From Candidatus Caenarcanales bacterium (GTDB taxonomy: Bacteria; Cyanobacteriota; Vampirovibrionia; LMEP-6097): DNA of 34,253 nucleotides. Under the pieces are notes generated by a model. It searched no databases and was not told where the DNA came from. It saw nothing but the letters and a program-made list of their open reading frames with translations. Where the stretch lies: positions 1 to 34,253 of the forward strand of contig JAJTHA010000046.1 of NCBI GenBank assembly GCA_021299565.1, in the 5' to 3' direction. Position numbers and translations under genes: made by a program. Shown here piece after piece: positions 5,901-15,135 of this stretch. Each line of letters opens with the position of its first letter. The stretch's first letter is position 1.

Positions 5901-8243
5901 TTACTTAGTTAGTGCTGTTAATTTATGAGTTACAGAGTTGATTTCACTTGTACGATCAACATTTCCTCTAACTAATTCTGTAACACTTGAAATACCATTA
6001 GCCATCTCAGCTACTTTTTCAGTTGAGTTTCTCATACTTCTACCAATCTCTGAAGTGACCGCAGTTTGTTCTTCGACAGAACCTGCGATGGTTACAGAGA
6101 CTTCGTTAATAGTCTTCACTGAGTTGGAAGCAGTCTCGATTGATTTGAGAGCGTTTTGTGATTCAACTTGAATAGCAGCAATTTTGTTACTGATATCTTC
6201 CGTCGCTTCTGCCGTTCTGTTAGCCAATTCTTTTACTTCATTAGCGACTACCGCAAAACCTTTTCCAGCATCACCAGCTCTTGCCGCTTCGATAGTGGCG
6301 TTGAGAGCAAGAAGATTTGTTTGGTTAGCGATGTCAGTAACTACTTTCAAAATAGAAGCAATTTCCTCACTTCTACCTTGTAAGTTTCTAATAATGTCTT
6401 CAGTGCTTAGCATTTGAGATACAGCATCCTGAGTCATTTTCGCAGCTCTATCTGTGTTTTTTGATATCTCTGCGATACTTGAGATCATCTCTTCTGCTGC
6501 AACACTTACGCTATTGATGTAGTTTTGTACTTCGTTTGAGCTATCAGAGATTTGCATTACATTTGCACTAAGGCTCTCTGAGCTGCTTTCTAGATTACCA
6601 GAAGAATAAGAAAGAGTCTTGATTGTTTCTTCTAATTCTTTTTTCATCTGCGCTTCTTGCTCTTTAGCAAGTATGCTGGCAGTAACATCAGAACAGAATT
6701 TTAGAATAAACTCTACTTTTCCTTCTGCATTTTTTACAGGGTTGTATGTAGCATCAATAAATATATCTTTGCCAGTTTTAGTAACTCTTTTGTAGATACT
6801 TTTATGGCTCTTGCCTTGACCTAATATATTCCAGAATTCTTTGTATTCGTAGCTGTTTTTGTAGTCGTTGTCTACAAAAAGACCGTGGTGTTTGCCCTTG
6901 ATTTCATCAAGTGTATAGCCCGTAACATTCAAAAATATTTCATTTGCGTTCAATACATAACCATCGGTTGTGAATTCAATTGAAGCTTGTGATTTATTAA
7001 CAGCTTGAATCATTTGTTGAAATCTTACGCCTTCGTCAGCAAGAGCTTTGGTCTCAGCAGCAGCTTTTGCAACTTCTCCCATAAGTCTTTCTCTTGTCTC
7101 CAAAAATTCGTTAACACCATCAGTGAGTGAGCCAAGTTCATCAGCATCTTGCTTTGCTAATCTATAAGCAAGATCATCAGTGTGTCTTGTAAACTCTCTA
7201 ACTTTATCAACTCTGTTTACGATATATTTTGCGATAAACCAACTTACAATAGAGCTTACTACAAGAAGTATCAATGCAAATATCATTAAGAACTTCAAAG
7301 CGTCTTCATCTTTGCCGTGTATTCCAACATTTGAGCCATTAAGATCGGCTTCAGCAATAAGACCAGCTGTAAAATCATCAGAGAATTTAATTGTTCCTCC
7401 AACGCCTACCACAGGTACATGTCTATAGTCTGGATAGCCTTCCATATCACTTACTTTGCCGTCTTTGATAATCGCAGCTACTCCTAGAGTAGGTTGATTA
7501 GTTTCTGGATCCAAAAACTTAAGTTCAAATTCTGTATTTGCTTTGACTTGTACAGTGCCTTTGCTGATTGGAATACCAGCAATTAAGTCTTTTTCAAATG
7601 CAGATTTTGAAACAGCTGTTGCAGTTGGACCAAGGTCTGAATCAGCAAGAGTGAACATATAAGTATCACTGCTGTTTGGATATGGTCTAACTGATTGTAG
7701 TAAATCTGAAATTTTGTCATTATCAACTTCTGATACAACAACATTGCCACCATCGTTAAGACAAAAATAAGCCATCACTTTGCCGTCTTCTTGTACTTTT
7801 AAATCAAAATGATTTGTTTTACCAGTTGTCTTAGTGAAAATACTATCTTGAGATAAATCCTTGCCAATCAAAGCAGGATCTGAACTGTTGATTACTTTTC
7901 CTGACATGTTGATTGTGTACATTCTTTCGTAAATTTTTTCTTTTTTGCCATTGAAAGTAGTCTCTGTCTCTACTTGCAGTGCGTGATTGTCATAAATATC
8001 GCCATGTATTTTAAGCTGAACAATATCAGCCCATCTTTCTTCAATGAAGCTCTCCAAACCATTTTTAGCCGTCATATAAGCTTGATCAATTATGATTAGA
8101 GCTGATTTTTTGGTGTCTGATCTATTGTTATTATTAATCACATAGCAGGCCAGAACTAAAAGTAAAGCTAATGCCCCACTAACTAATGCAGCAAGTTTGA
8201 TTTTGAGCGAAAGTTTTCCAAAACTATTAAAAAGATTATTCAT
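5901..8243 (-). CDS. Methyl-accepting chemotaxis protein (Cache-HAMP-PAS-MCP signal)
   Basis: A 780-residue chemoreceptor. The first membrane segment is at about residues 14-32 (IKLAALVSGALALLLVLAC). A periplasmic Cache-type sensor follows to about 315, with PYPNSSDTYMFTLADSD and YPDYRHVPVVGVGGTI typical of Cache modules. The second membrane segment (FLMIFALILLVVSSIVSWFI) is at about 318-337, then a HAMP region (IVNRVDKVREFTRHTD..). A cytoplasmic PAS domain lies at about 405-530 (GYVLNANEIFLNVTGYTLDEIKG). The signalling domain contains the conserved hairpin tip IANQTNLLALNATIEAARAG followed by GKGFAVVANEVKELANRTAEAT. It would signal through CheA/CheW to the flagellar motor; the ligand is unknown. 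No CheR-tethering pentapeptide is visible at the C-terminus. It ends at a strong terminator and appears monocistronic. Confidence 0.95.
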   Translation of the reverse strand: MNNLFNSFGKLSLKIKLAALVSGALALLLVLACYVINNNNRSDTKKSALIIIDQAYMTAKNGLESFIEERWADIVQLKIHGDIYDNHALQVETETTFNGKKEKIYERMYTINMSGKVINSSDPALIGKDLSQDSIFTKTTGKTNHFDLKVQEDGKVMAYFCLNDGGNVVVSEVDNDKISDLLQSVRPYPNSSDTYMFTLADSDLGPTATAVSKSAFEKDLIAGIPISKGTVQVKANTEFELKFLDPETNQPTLGVAAIIKDGKVSDMEGYPDYRHVPVVGVGGTIKFSDDFTAGLIAEADLNGSNVGIHGKDEDALKFLMIFALILLVVSSIVSWFIAKYIVNRVDKVREFTRHTDDLAYRLAKQDADELGSLTDGVNEFLETRERLMGEVAKAAAETKALADEGVRFQQMIQAVNKSQASIEFTTDGYVLNANEIFLNVTGYTLDEIKGKHHGLFVDNDYKNSYEYKEFWNILGQGKSHKSIYKRVTKTGKDIFIDATYNPVKNAEGKVEFILKFCSDVTASILAKEQEAQMKKELEETIKTLSYSSGNLESSSESLSANVMQISDSSNEVQNYINSVSVAAEEMISSIAEISKNTDRAAKMTQDAVSQMLSTEDIIRNLQGRSEEIASILKVVTDIANQTNLLALNATIEAARAGDAGKGFAVVANEVKELANRTAEATEDISNKIAAIQVESQNALKSIETASNSVKTINEVSVTIAGSVEEQTAVTSEIGRSMRNSTEKVAEMANGISSVTELVRGNVDRTSEINSVTHKLTALTK

Positions 8244-8249
8244 AGAATT

Positions 8250-8284
8250 TCTATACCCATTTAAGTATTATTTGCTTTGGGTAT
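8250..8284 (-). promoter_or_regulatory. Chemoreceptor promoter with a dyad overlapping the -10
   Basis: On the minus strand TATAGA (8250-8255) ends 6 bases before the ATG at 8243. A dyad with perfect 7-base arms, ATACCCA at 8253-8259 and TGGGTAT at 8278-8284, is separated by 18 bases; the arm near the gene overlaps the -10. It is a possible operator, about two and a half turns centre to centre. The regulator is unknown. Confidence 0.4.
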
Positions 8285-8351
8285 TAACTCAATTGTTTAG
8301 TGGATTTCTAGTTTAAAGCTTTTTTATGTATGTGGAATCTTGAAAAATAAG

Positions 8352-9707
8352 TCAAGATTTGATGAGATTTTTTAGATACTTGCAAATTGATTTGCCGGCT
8401 TCCCTACCTTCAAAAACAGCAGTTACTACTAGGTCTGCTCCTCGGACCATATCGCCTCCAGCAAAAATATTTTCTTTGGATGTTTGAAAAGCAAAATCTT
8501 CAAGTTTGTCTTTGACAATTACTCTAGATTTGGAATCTAAATCTACGCCATAATCACTAAGCCATTTTGGAGGATTAGCGGCAAAGCCAAAAGCGATGAT
8601 AATTGCGTCAGCCTTTAAGTCTGTGCTTGCCGTGCTGATAATTAATTCATTATTGTTTCGAGAGATTTTGAGTGGTTGTAAATTCCACATAAATTCAATG
8701 CCTTCTTCTTTGGCGTTGGCAACTTCTTTTTTTGATCCTGGCATGCTCGCTTCATCTTTGCGATAAACACAAGTGACAGATTTTGCTCCCTGGCGAATCG
8801 CTGTTCTAGTGCAGTCCATAGCGGTATCTCCTCCACCCAGCACTATCACTCTTTTGTTTTTCATGTCAATAAAATCATTATCACCTTTTAGTTCTCTGTT
8901 TACATTACTGATTAAATATGGCAAAGCCTGGTGCACTCCATCAAGATCCGCACCTTCAAGATCACCGTCTATCATTTTATAAGTGCCCATGCCCAGAAAT
9001 ACCGCGTCGTAGTCATTAACTAATTGCTCAAATAAAATATCTTTGCCAATTTCTGTTTTGAGTTTAAAATCAACTCCCATTTCTTGCATGATGGCTCTTC
9101 GCCTTCTTACAATTGACTTCTCTAGTTTAAAAGGTGGAATGCCATAAGTTAGTAAGCCTCCAATTTCAGGATATTTATCAAAGACCACTGGCTTAATACC
9201 ATTGCGAATCAGAATATCAGCGCAACCTAATCCAGCTGGACCAGCTCCAATGATAGCTACTTTATAATCTGTCATTTCTTTGTTGATATTTAATGATGGT
9301 CTCCAGCCTCTTGAATAAGCTTCATCTGTGATGTATTTTTCTATGCTGCCAATAGTTACAGCCCCAAAATCGTCATTTAGAGTGCAAGCGCCTTCACAAA
9401 GCCTATCTTGAGGACAAACTCTGCCACAAATTTCTGGTAAAGAATTGGTTAGATTTGATAGTTCAGCTGCTTCAAAAATATTTCCACTTTTGACAAGCTT
9501 TAACCACTCGGGAATATGATTAGCTACAGGACATTGCCATTTGCAATATGGGTTGCCACAATCAAGACAACGAGCTGCTTGTGACTCGGCTTCATGTTGT
9601 TTGAAGTGACCATAAATCTCATTAAAATTCTTGATTCTAGAATCTGGCTCCGCTTTGTGGGGATCAGTTCGTTCTTGTTCTAGAAAATGGTTGACATTGT
9701 TTATCAT
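8352..9707 (-). CDS. gltD: Glutamate synthase small subunit (GltD)
   Basis: A 451-residue protein with the full GltD layout. The N-terminal Fe-S part has two cysteine groups: C47, C50, C55, C59 (ARCLDCGNPYCKWQC) and C94, C98, C104, C108 (ICGRVCPQDRLCEGAC). FAD binding is shown by VAIIGAGPAGLG near residue 150, NADPH binding by RVIVLGGGDTAMDC near 290, and a final FAD contact by NIFAGGDMVRGADLVV. It passes electrons from NAD(P)H to GltB, which makes two glutamates from glutamine and 2-oxoglutarate. It begins 44 bases inside gltB and has a clear AAGGAG motif, so the two subunits are made from one transcript. Confidence 0.97.
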   Translation of the reverse strand: MINNVNHFLEQERTDPHKAEPDSRIKNFNEIYGHFKQHEAESQAARCLDCGNPYCKWQCPVANHIPEWLKLVKSGNIFEAAELSNLTNSLPEICGRVCPQDRLCEGACTLNDDFGAVTIGSIEKYITDEAYSRGWRPSLNINKEMTDYKVAIIGAGPAGLGCADILIRNGIKPVVFDKYPEIGGLLTYGIPPFKLEKSIVRRRRAIMQEMGVDFKLKTEIGKDILFEQLVNDYDAVFLGMGTYKMIDGDLEGADLDGVHQALPYLISNVNRELKGDNDFIDMKNKRVIVLGGGDTAMDCTRTAIRQGAKSVTCVYRKDEASMPGSKKEVANAKEEGIEFMWNLQPLKISRNNNELIISTASTDLKADAIIIAFGFAANPPKWLSDYGVDLDSKSRVIVKDKLEDFAFQTSKENIFAGGDMVRGADLVVTAVFEGREAGKSICKYLKNLIKS

Positions 9708-12700
9708 TTATCAGCTCCTTGATTGTGATCGACCTTGGTTTGACCAAATAAAATTTATCCAAGTTATCCTCGAATTTTTCTAAGATATTCTTGCCATAAA
9801 TTGATTTAGTTTCATTGACATACTCGTAAATAATATTTTTTATTAAATCAATTATTTCTTTGTCTTGCATCTCCAGTTCATTCAAACTAAAGCTTTCAAC
9901 AAATTCAGTGTTGATTTTATCTAAAAAAGTTTTGTCTTGATTATAGACACAAGCAAAACCACCGGTCATGCCTGCCGCAAAATTTATCCCCGTTTGACCA
10001 AGGACGATCACAGCGCCAGATGTCATATACTCGCAGCCATTATCGCCAATTCCTTCTACCACACTAATCGCACCAGAATTTCTTACTGCAAATCTTTCTC
10101 CGGCTAAACCTGCGGCATATAAAATTCCGCCAGTCGCACCATAAAGGCAAGTGTTGCCTATGATAGTTGTAGATTGGCTTTCAAAGCTTGAATCTGTTGG
10201 TGGATAAATCACTATTTTCCCGCCAGCCATACCTTTGCCGACATAATCATTAGCATCACCTTCCAAATATAGTTCAAGCCCGCCCGCGCTCCAAACGCCA
10301 AAACTTTGACCAGCTGTGCCTTTAAAATTAAATCTGACAGGTTTTTCATTCATGCCATTGTCGCCCCACAAAGACGCGATATAACCAGAAACACTCGCTC
10401 CGATTGATCTACAGGTGTTGTTAATAGGAAAAATATATTGCCCCGAAGATTTATTCTCTATTGCTTGTTTGCTGACTGTTAGCATTTCTGCAGCGAGTAT
10501 ATTAGGATCGTTTGGAGGATTGGATTCCATTTGACAGAATCTGGCTTTGTCTTTTAATGAATCGTAGCTATTGAGTAACTTGCTGAGATCAAGATTCTTT
10601 TGTTTGGAGCTTTTGCCTGGAACTACTTCTAGCAAATCTGTTCTAGCTATTATATCTTCAAGTTTTTTGTATCCTAGATAAGCCAAAATTTCTCTTACGT
10701 CTTTTGCTACAAACCTCAAAAAGTTTTCTACTCTTTCTGGTAATCCTTTGAAATTGTTTTCGCGTAGTTGTTCATTTTGAGTAGCTACTCCAGTAGCGCA
10801 ATTATTCAAATGACAAATTCTAAGATATTTACAGCCAAGGGCGATTAGTAAAGTAGTACCAAAACCAAAAGTTTCTGCGCCAAGAATCGCTGCTTTAATT
10901 ACATCTAATCCTGTTTTAATGCCGCCATCAGCTTGAATTTTGACTCTTTCTCTCAGATTATTTGCTCTAAGAACCTCGCAAGTCTCTACCAAGCCTAATT
11001 CCCATGGACTGCCAGCAGATCTAATTGAACTGATTGGACTAGCGCCAGTGCCGCCATCATTGCCAGCAACTGTAATTGAATCTGCAAAAGTTTTAGCAAC
11101 ACCTGCTGCCACTGTCCCAATTCCCGGTTCTGCAACTAGTTTGACGGAGATTTCGGCTTTTGGATTGACTTGTTTCAAATCAAAAATCAATTGAGCCAAA
11201 TCTTCTATCGAATAAATGTCGTGATGTGGTGGTGGGGAAATCAATGTTGTTCCGGGTTTGGCATAGCGCAATCTTGCTATTAATTCATTGACTTTGACCC
11301 CAGGTAATTGCCCTCCTTCACCAGGTTTTGCGCCTTGGGCGATTTTGATTTGTAAGACATCTGCGTTAATTAAATATTCAGGAGTCACTCCGAAGCGAGC
11401 CGAAGCAATTTGTTTTATTCTTGAAACTTTATTGGTTTTATATCGAATTGGGTCTTCACCGCCTTCGCCTGAATTCGATTTGCCGCCGATTTTATTCATG
11501 GCAATTGCTAGTGCTTCATGCGCTTCTGGTGAAAGAGCACCAATTGACATTGCTGCACTAGTAAATCGTTTCAAAATCTCTTCTTCACTTTCTACTTCAT
11601 TAATATCGATGCTTTTAGCTGGATGCTTGAGTTTCAGTAAATCTCTAAGTGCTAGATAAGGTCTATTGTTGACAAGTGAAGTATAGACCTTGTAATCCTC
11701 TTGAGCATTGGTTTTTACGGCTTTTTGCAATGACATCACTACTTCTGGATTAAAGCCATGATATTCCCCATTTGGAGCATATTTCATGAGTCCGCCTAAG
11801 GCTATCGGTTCAGCTGTATCCCAAGCGGCTTTGGATAATTTGATAGTATCCGTTTCTAAATCATCGAAACTTGCGCCTTGAATTCTACTAACAAGCCCAG
11901 GAAAACAAGTTTCTATAACCTCTTCGTGTAAGCCAATTGCTTCAAAAAGCATTGCGCCTCTATAACTATTAATAGTTGATATTCCCATTTTGGATAGAAT
12001 TTTTTGTAGACCTTTCTCTATGGCTTCTCGGTATTTTTGCATCAGTTTGACTGTGTCAAAAGCCTGTATTTGTCCACGTTTAGCCATGTCGTATAAAACT
12101 TGATAGCTCAAGTAAGGATAAATTGCTGTTGCACCAAAACCAATGAGAGTAGCAAATTGATGCGGGTCTCTTGCGGTTGCAGTTTCTAGAATCAGGTTTG
12201 CGTCGCAGCGAAGTCCTTTCAGGCAGAGCCTTGCATTGACTGCCCCTACCGCCAAAAGAGCGTGTATCGGAATTTTGTTGTGAACAATATTTTTGTCAGT
12301 CAGTATTAAAAGTACTTTTCCATTTTTTACTGCTGTTTCAGCATCGTCGCAGATATTAGTTAAAGCCGCTTCTAGTCCTAATTCTGGATTGTAGCCTAGC
12401 TCTATAATATGATGACTAAAAGTTTCATCATCATAATTCAATAGAGCTTTGAACATGCAACGAGACAAAATAGGTGAGTTGATATCTATCCTAACTGCGT
12501 TTTCCGGCATTTCTACGAAAGGATTAACTTCTTTTCCGAGGCAAGTTCTCAGCGACATCACATGGCTTTCTCTAATTGGATCAATAGGTGGGTTTGTTAC
12601 TTGAGCAAACTGTTGTCTGAAATATTCAAACAAAGGTCTAATCTCTGCTGATAAAACGGCAAGAGGAGTATCGTCTCCCATAGAGCCAATAGCTTCTTGT

Positions 12701-14133
12701 CCATTGGCTAAGCTCGATAAAACTTGATCTCTTTCTTCTAAAGTCAATTGAAATTGCTTTTGGTAAATTAATAATTCATGTTCAAAAAACGGATCACATC
12801 CAGGCTCTTCTTCTTCTCGAATTGGCTTTAGATATCTTGCGTATTGTTTGAGCCATTTGCTGTAAGGGTTTGTGGAGCTAAGTTTTCTATTTATGCTTTC
12901 ATTATCAATAATTTTTCCACTGTTTATATCAAGCGCTAAAGTCTCTCCTGGCTTTACTCTTCCTTTTGCCAAAACATTTGCCGGATCATAGTCATATACT
13001 CCAATTTCGGATGCGATTGTGAGAAATCCATCTTTTGTGATGAGGTATCTAGCTGGTCTTAAGCCGTTTCTATCCATGGCACAAGCCACTACATCGCCAT
13101 CAGTAAGCACTATTCCGGCTGGTCCATCCCATGGATCCATATGTAAAGAATAATATTCATACATAGCCTTAAGTTCGGGGTCCATGGTTTTGGAGTTTTG
13201 CCAAGCAGGAGGAATAAGTATCTTTATAGCTTTAAGTAAATCTACTCCAGTTGCAACTAAACCTTCAAGCATATTATCAAGGCTCATTGAATCTGAACCA
13301 TCTTTAGAAACAATTGGCATTAGTTCGTGTAAGTTTTCAATTAGTTTAGAAGAGTATTTTGATTCTCTAGAGATGGACCAATTACGATTACCGTTAATAG
13401 TGTTAATCTCTCCATTATGCGCAAGCATTCTGAAAGGCTGTGCTAGTCTCCATTCTGGAAAGGTATTTGTTGAAAATCTTTGATGATATAGACACAGAGA
13501 AGATTCCATATCAGGATCAGAAAGATCTGGAAAAAATTTATCCAAGTTATATGGCATTATCATGCCTTTATAAGACACTAATTTTGATGACATGCTTGAT
13601 ATATAAAAACTTTTGTCTTTATCTTCTAGAGCAAGTTCTGTTTTTCTTCTGACTATATAAAGTAAAGTTTCGAGTTTTTTATTATCCAAGTCATCTTTAG
13701 CATTAATGAAAACCTGATAAAAATTTGGTAGTGTTTTTTGTGCATTAATGCCGCAATATTCAAGGTCAATTGGAACTTCTCTGTGAAAAATGGGCTCTAG
13801 GTTTTCTTGCCTTAATTCTTTGTCTAATCTAGCGAGCGCCTTTGCAGAAAGCGATTTGTCCTTGTTGGTTAGCACACATGCCACAGCGTAGTTTTTGTTT
13901 AAGTTGAAGTTATTCTGTTTGGCTATTTGTTGAAAAAACTTTTCTGGCTTTTTGAATAATACTCCGCATCCATCGCCAGTTTTGCCATCTGGATCAACAG
14001 CTCCTCTATGAGATAGCCTAGCCAGAGAAGTGATAGCGGTTGTGATTAGATAATGAGAGGCGGCATTATCCATTTGAGCGATAAAACCAAACCCACAGCT
14101 GTCTTTTTCAAAATTTTTATGATGTAATGACAC
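9664..14133 (-). CDS. gltB: Glutamate synthase large subunit (GltB)
   Basis: 1489 residues, standard for GltB. Cys13 (EKDSCGFGF) is the expected catalytic N-terminal nucleophile after removal of a 12-residue propeptide, heading the class II glutamine amidotransferase domain (to about residue 430, with NGDGCG-like GDGCGVLF and HNGEINTINGNRNW). A central domain follows, then the FMN-binding synthase domain (SGEGGEDPIRY, GAKPGEGGQLPG, GNDGGTGASP). The 3Fe-4S ligands lie in GCKYLRICHLNNCATGVATQ near residue 1100. The C-terminal GXGXG beta-helix contains GTAGQSFGVW and GMTGGFACVY. It starts with GTG; a minus-strand TGaTAAAAT ends 12 bases upstream and overlaps the permease stop, so gltBD may have its own promoter or share the permease transcript. 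Confidence 0.97.
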   Translation of the reverse strand: MSLHHKNFEKDSCGFGFIAQMDNAASHYLITTAITSLARLSHRGAVDPDGKTGDGCGVLFKKPEKFFQQIAKQNNFNLNKNYAVACVLTNKDKSLSAKALARLDKELRQENLEPIFHREVPIDLEYCGINAQKTLPNFYQVFINAKDDLDNKKLETLLYIVRRKTELALEDKDKSFYISSMSSKLVSYKGMIMPYNLDKFFPDLSDPDMESSLCLYHQRFSTNTFPEWRLAQPFRMLAHNGEINTINGNRNWSISRESKYSSKLIENLHELMPIVSKDGSDSMSLDNMLEGLVATGVDLLKAIKILIPPAWQNSKTMDPELKAMYEYYSLHMDPWDGPAGIVLTDGDVVACAMDRNGLRPARYLITKDGFLTIASEIGVYDYDPANVLAKGRVKPGETLALDINSGKIIDNESINRKLSSTNPYSKWLKQYARYLKPIREEEEPGCDPFFEHELLIYQKQFQLTLEERDQVLSSLANGQEAIGSMGDDTPLAVLSAEIRPLFEYFRQQFAQVTNPPIDPIRESHVMSLRTCLGKEVNPFVEMPENAVRIDINSPILSRCMFKALLNYDDETFSHHIIELGYNPELGLEAALTNICDDAETAVKNGKVLLILTDKNIVHNKIPIHALLAVGAVNARLCLKGLRCDANLILETATARDPHQFATLIGFGATAIYPYLSYQVLYDMAKRGQIQAFDTVKLMQKYREAIEKGLQKILSKMGISTINSYRGAMLFEAIGLHEEVIETCFPGLVSRIQGASFDDLETDTIKLSKAAWDTAEPIALGGLMKYAPNGEYHGFNPEVVMSLQKAVKTNAQEDYKVYTSLVNNRPYLALRDLLKLKHPAKSIDINEVESEEEILKRFTSAAMSIGALSPEAHEALAIAMNKIGGKSNSGEGGEDPIRYKTNKVSRIKQIASARFGVTPEYLINADVLQIKIAQGAKPGEGGQLPGVKVNELIARLRYAKPGTTLISPPPHHDIYSIEDLAQLIFDLKQVNPKAEISVKLVAEPGIGTVAAGVAKTFADSITVAGNDGGTGASPISSIRSAGSPWELGLVETCEVLRANNLRERVKIQADGGIKTGLDVIKAAILGAETFGFGTTLLIALGCKYLRICHLNNCATGVATQNEQLRENNFKGLPERVENFLRFVAKDVREILAYLGYKKLEDIIARTDLLEVVPGKSSKQKNLDLSKLLNSYDSLKDKARFCQMESNPPNDPNILAAEMLTVSKQAIENKSSGQYIFPINNTCRSIGASVSGYIASLWGDNGMNEKPVRFNFKGTAGQSFGVWSAGGLELYLEGDANDYVGKGMAGGKIVIYPPTDSSFESQSTTIIGNTCLYGATGGILYAAGLAGERFAVRNSGAISVVEGIGDNGCEYMTSGAVIVLGQTGINFAAGMTGGFACVYNQDKTFLDKINTEFVESFSLNELEMQDKEIIDLIKNIIYEYVNETKSIYGKNILEKFEDNLDKFYLVKPRSITIKELINDKQCQPFSRTRTN
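9715..9720 (-). promoter_or_regulatory. Shine-Dalgarno motif (AAGGAG) of gltD
   Basis: Minus-strand AAGGAG lies 7 bases before the gltD ATG at 9707, inside the gltB coding region. It is the best Shine-Dalgarno site seen in the window. It shows that the organism uses the anti-SD pathway for at least some internal genes. Confidence 0.8.
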
Positions 14134-14145
14134 GACAGGCAGTTA

Positions 14146-14154
14146 ATTTTATCA
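14146..14154 (-). promoter_or_regulatory. Extended -10 candidate for gltB
   Basis: TGaTAAAAT on the minus strand; its TGA is also the permease stop codon. It ends 12 bases before the gltB GTG, giving a predicted leader of about 5 bases. It is the least certain of the series because gltB may also be read through from the permease. Confidence 0.4.
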
Positions 14155-15105
14155 CTTAGACCTTGGATCAAGCTTGTAAAGTAACAGATCTGCTAGTAGA
14201 TTCCCCAAAACTAGCATCATGCTTCCTAATAAAAGATTTGCTAAGACCAGATTCACATCTAGTTTGCGAGCCGCTTCTAGTGTTAGATGACCAAGACCTG
14301 GATAAGAAATAATCATTTCGATTATTCCAGAACCAGCAAATAATCCAGCAAATTCAAAGCCAAACATCGTGATTAATGGGTTGATAGCGTTTCTTAAAGC
14401 GTGCTTGATGATGATGACTGGATAACTTAATCCTTTGGCTTTTGCAGTTCTAATATAGCTTGCATTGAGTACATCAAGTAAATTGGCCTGCATTTGTTTT
14501 TGCACACTAGTAAAACCAAGCAAAACCAAAATCACCACCGGCAAAATTAAATGTTTAGCTATATCAAAAAATTTCTCTACAATATTAAGCTCGTCAAAAT
14601 TAGAGCTAGTAAGTCCACCAATTGGCAAACAGCCACTATACAAAGCTATGATGAGCATGAAGATTGCAATCAAAAAACTCGGACTAGACATCAAAATAGA
14701 GTTGACGAGATTGATAAAACTATCTAGCCAAGAATCTTTGAAAACAGCAGTTAGAACACCAAATAAAACCGCAATTAGCCAGGTGAAAAATAGTGCAACT
14801 ATATTTAGTAAAAGTGTGTTTAACAACGCTGGCTTGATTACATCAATTACTCTTTGGTTGTTTTGACTTAGCCCAAGATCACCTTTGCCAAGGTTAATTA
14901 GCCATGAAAGATATTGCAGATGAACGGGCTTATCAAGACCAAGTCTTTTAGTCTCCGCATTTATTTTTTCTTGTGAAATTGAAGGATTCAGCTTGAGGTC
15001 AGCCAAAGGATCTCCGGTTATTTTCATTAGTGTAAAAGTAAAGAAACTAATAAAAATTACCAAAATCACTGCGTAGATTAAGCGTTTGCAGAGAAAATTT
15101 AGCAT
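14152..15105 (-). CDS. ABC transporter permease, DppB/OppB type
   Basis: A 317-residue inner-membrane protein with about six membrane segments. The first (YAVILVIFISFFTFTLMKI) is followed by the family motif GDPLADL. Next is a periplasmic part with ETKRLGLDKPVHLQYLSWL, typical of DppB/OppB/NikB. The cytoplasmic EAA loop that contacts the ATPase is RTAKAKGLSYPVIIIKHALRNA, followed by PLITMFGFEFAGLFAGSGIIEMI. The family imports peptides, nickel or other solutes with a second permease (DppC type), ATPases and a binding protein, none of which is in this window. It ends 18 bases before gltB and is divergent from leuB across only 30 bases. Confidence 0.92.
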   Translation of the reverse strand: MLNFLCKRLIYAVILVIFISFFTFTLMKITGDPLADLKLNPSISQEKINAETKRLGLDKPVHLQYLSWLINLGKGDLGLSQNNQRVIDVIKPALLNTLLLNIVALFFTWLIAVLFGVLTAVFKDSWLDSFINLVNSILMSSPSFLIAIFMLIIALYSGCLPIGGLTSSNFDELNIVEKFFDIAKHLILPVVILVLLGFTSVQKQMQANLLDVLNASYIRTAKAKGLSYPVIIIKHALRNAINPLITMFGFEFAGLFAGSGIIEMIISYPGLGHLTLEAARKLDVNLVLANLLLGSMMLVLGNLLADLLLYKLDPRSK

Positions 15106-15111
15106 TTTTAT

Positions 15112-15117
15112 ATTCTA
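15112..15117 (-). promoter_or_regulatory. -10 candidate for the permease gene
   Basis: Minus-strand TAGAAT ends 6 bases before the ATG at 15105. It lies 3 bases from the leuB -10 on the other strand, so the two promoters share the 30-base gap and any -35 contacts must fall inside the opposite gene. Confidence 0.45.
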
Positions 15118-15120
15118 AGC

Positions 15121-15126
15121 TATAAT
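15121..15126 (+). promoter_or_regulatory. -10 element of leuB
   Basis: Perfect TATAAT, 9 bases before the ATG at 15136. The predicted transcript starts within about 2 bases of the start codon. No attenuator or leader peptide, as found before some leu operons, can fit. Confidence 0.6.
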
Positions 15127-15135
15127 CATTTTCCT

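Noticed and set aside
8336..8359. Hairpin AATCTTGA/TCAAGATT at the gltD stop, possible terminator
   Set aside because: The 8-bp stem is AT-rich, includes the stop codon and is not followed by a T run on the minus strand. It is too weak to call.
11288..11659. 123-residue open frame on the + strand inside gltB
   Set aside because: It is opposite the highly conserved FMN domain of gltB, with no promoter or recognisable motif. It is a shadow frame.
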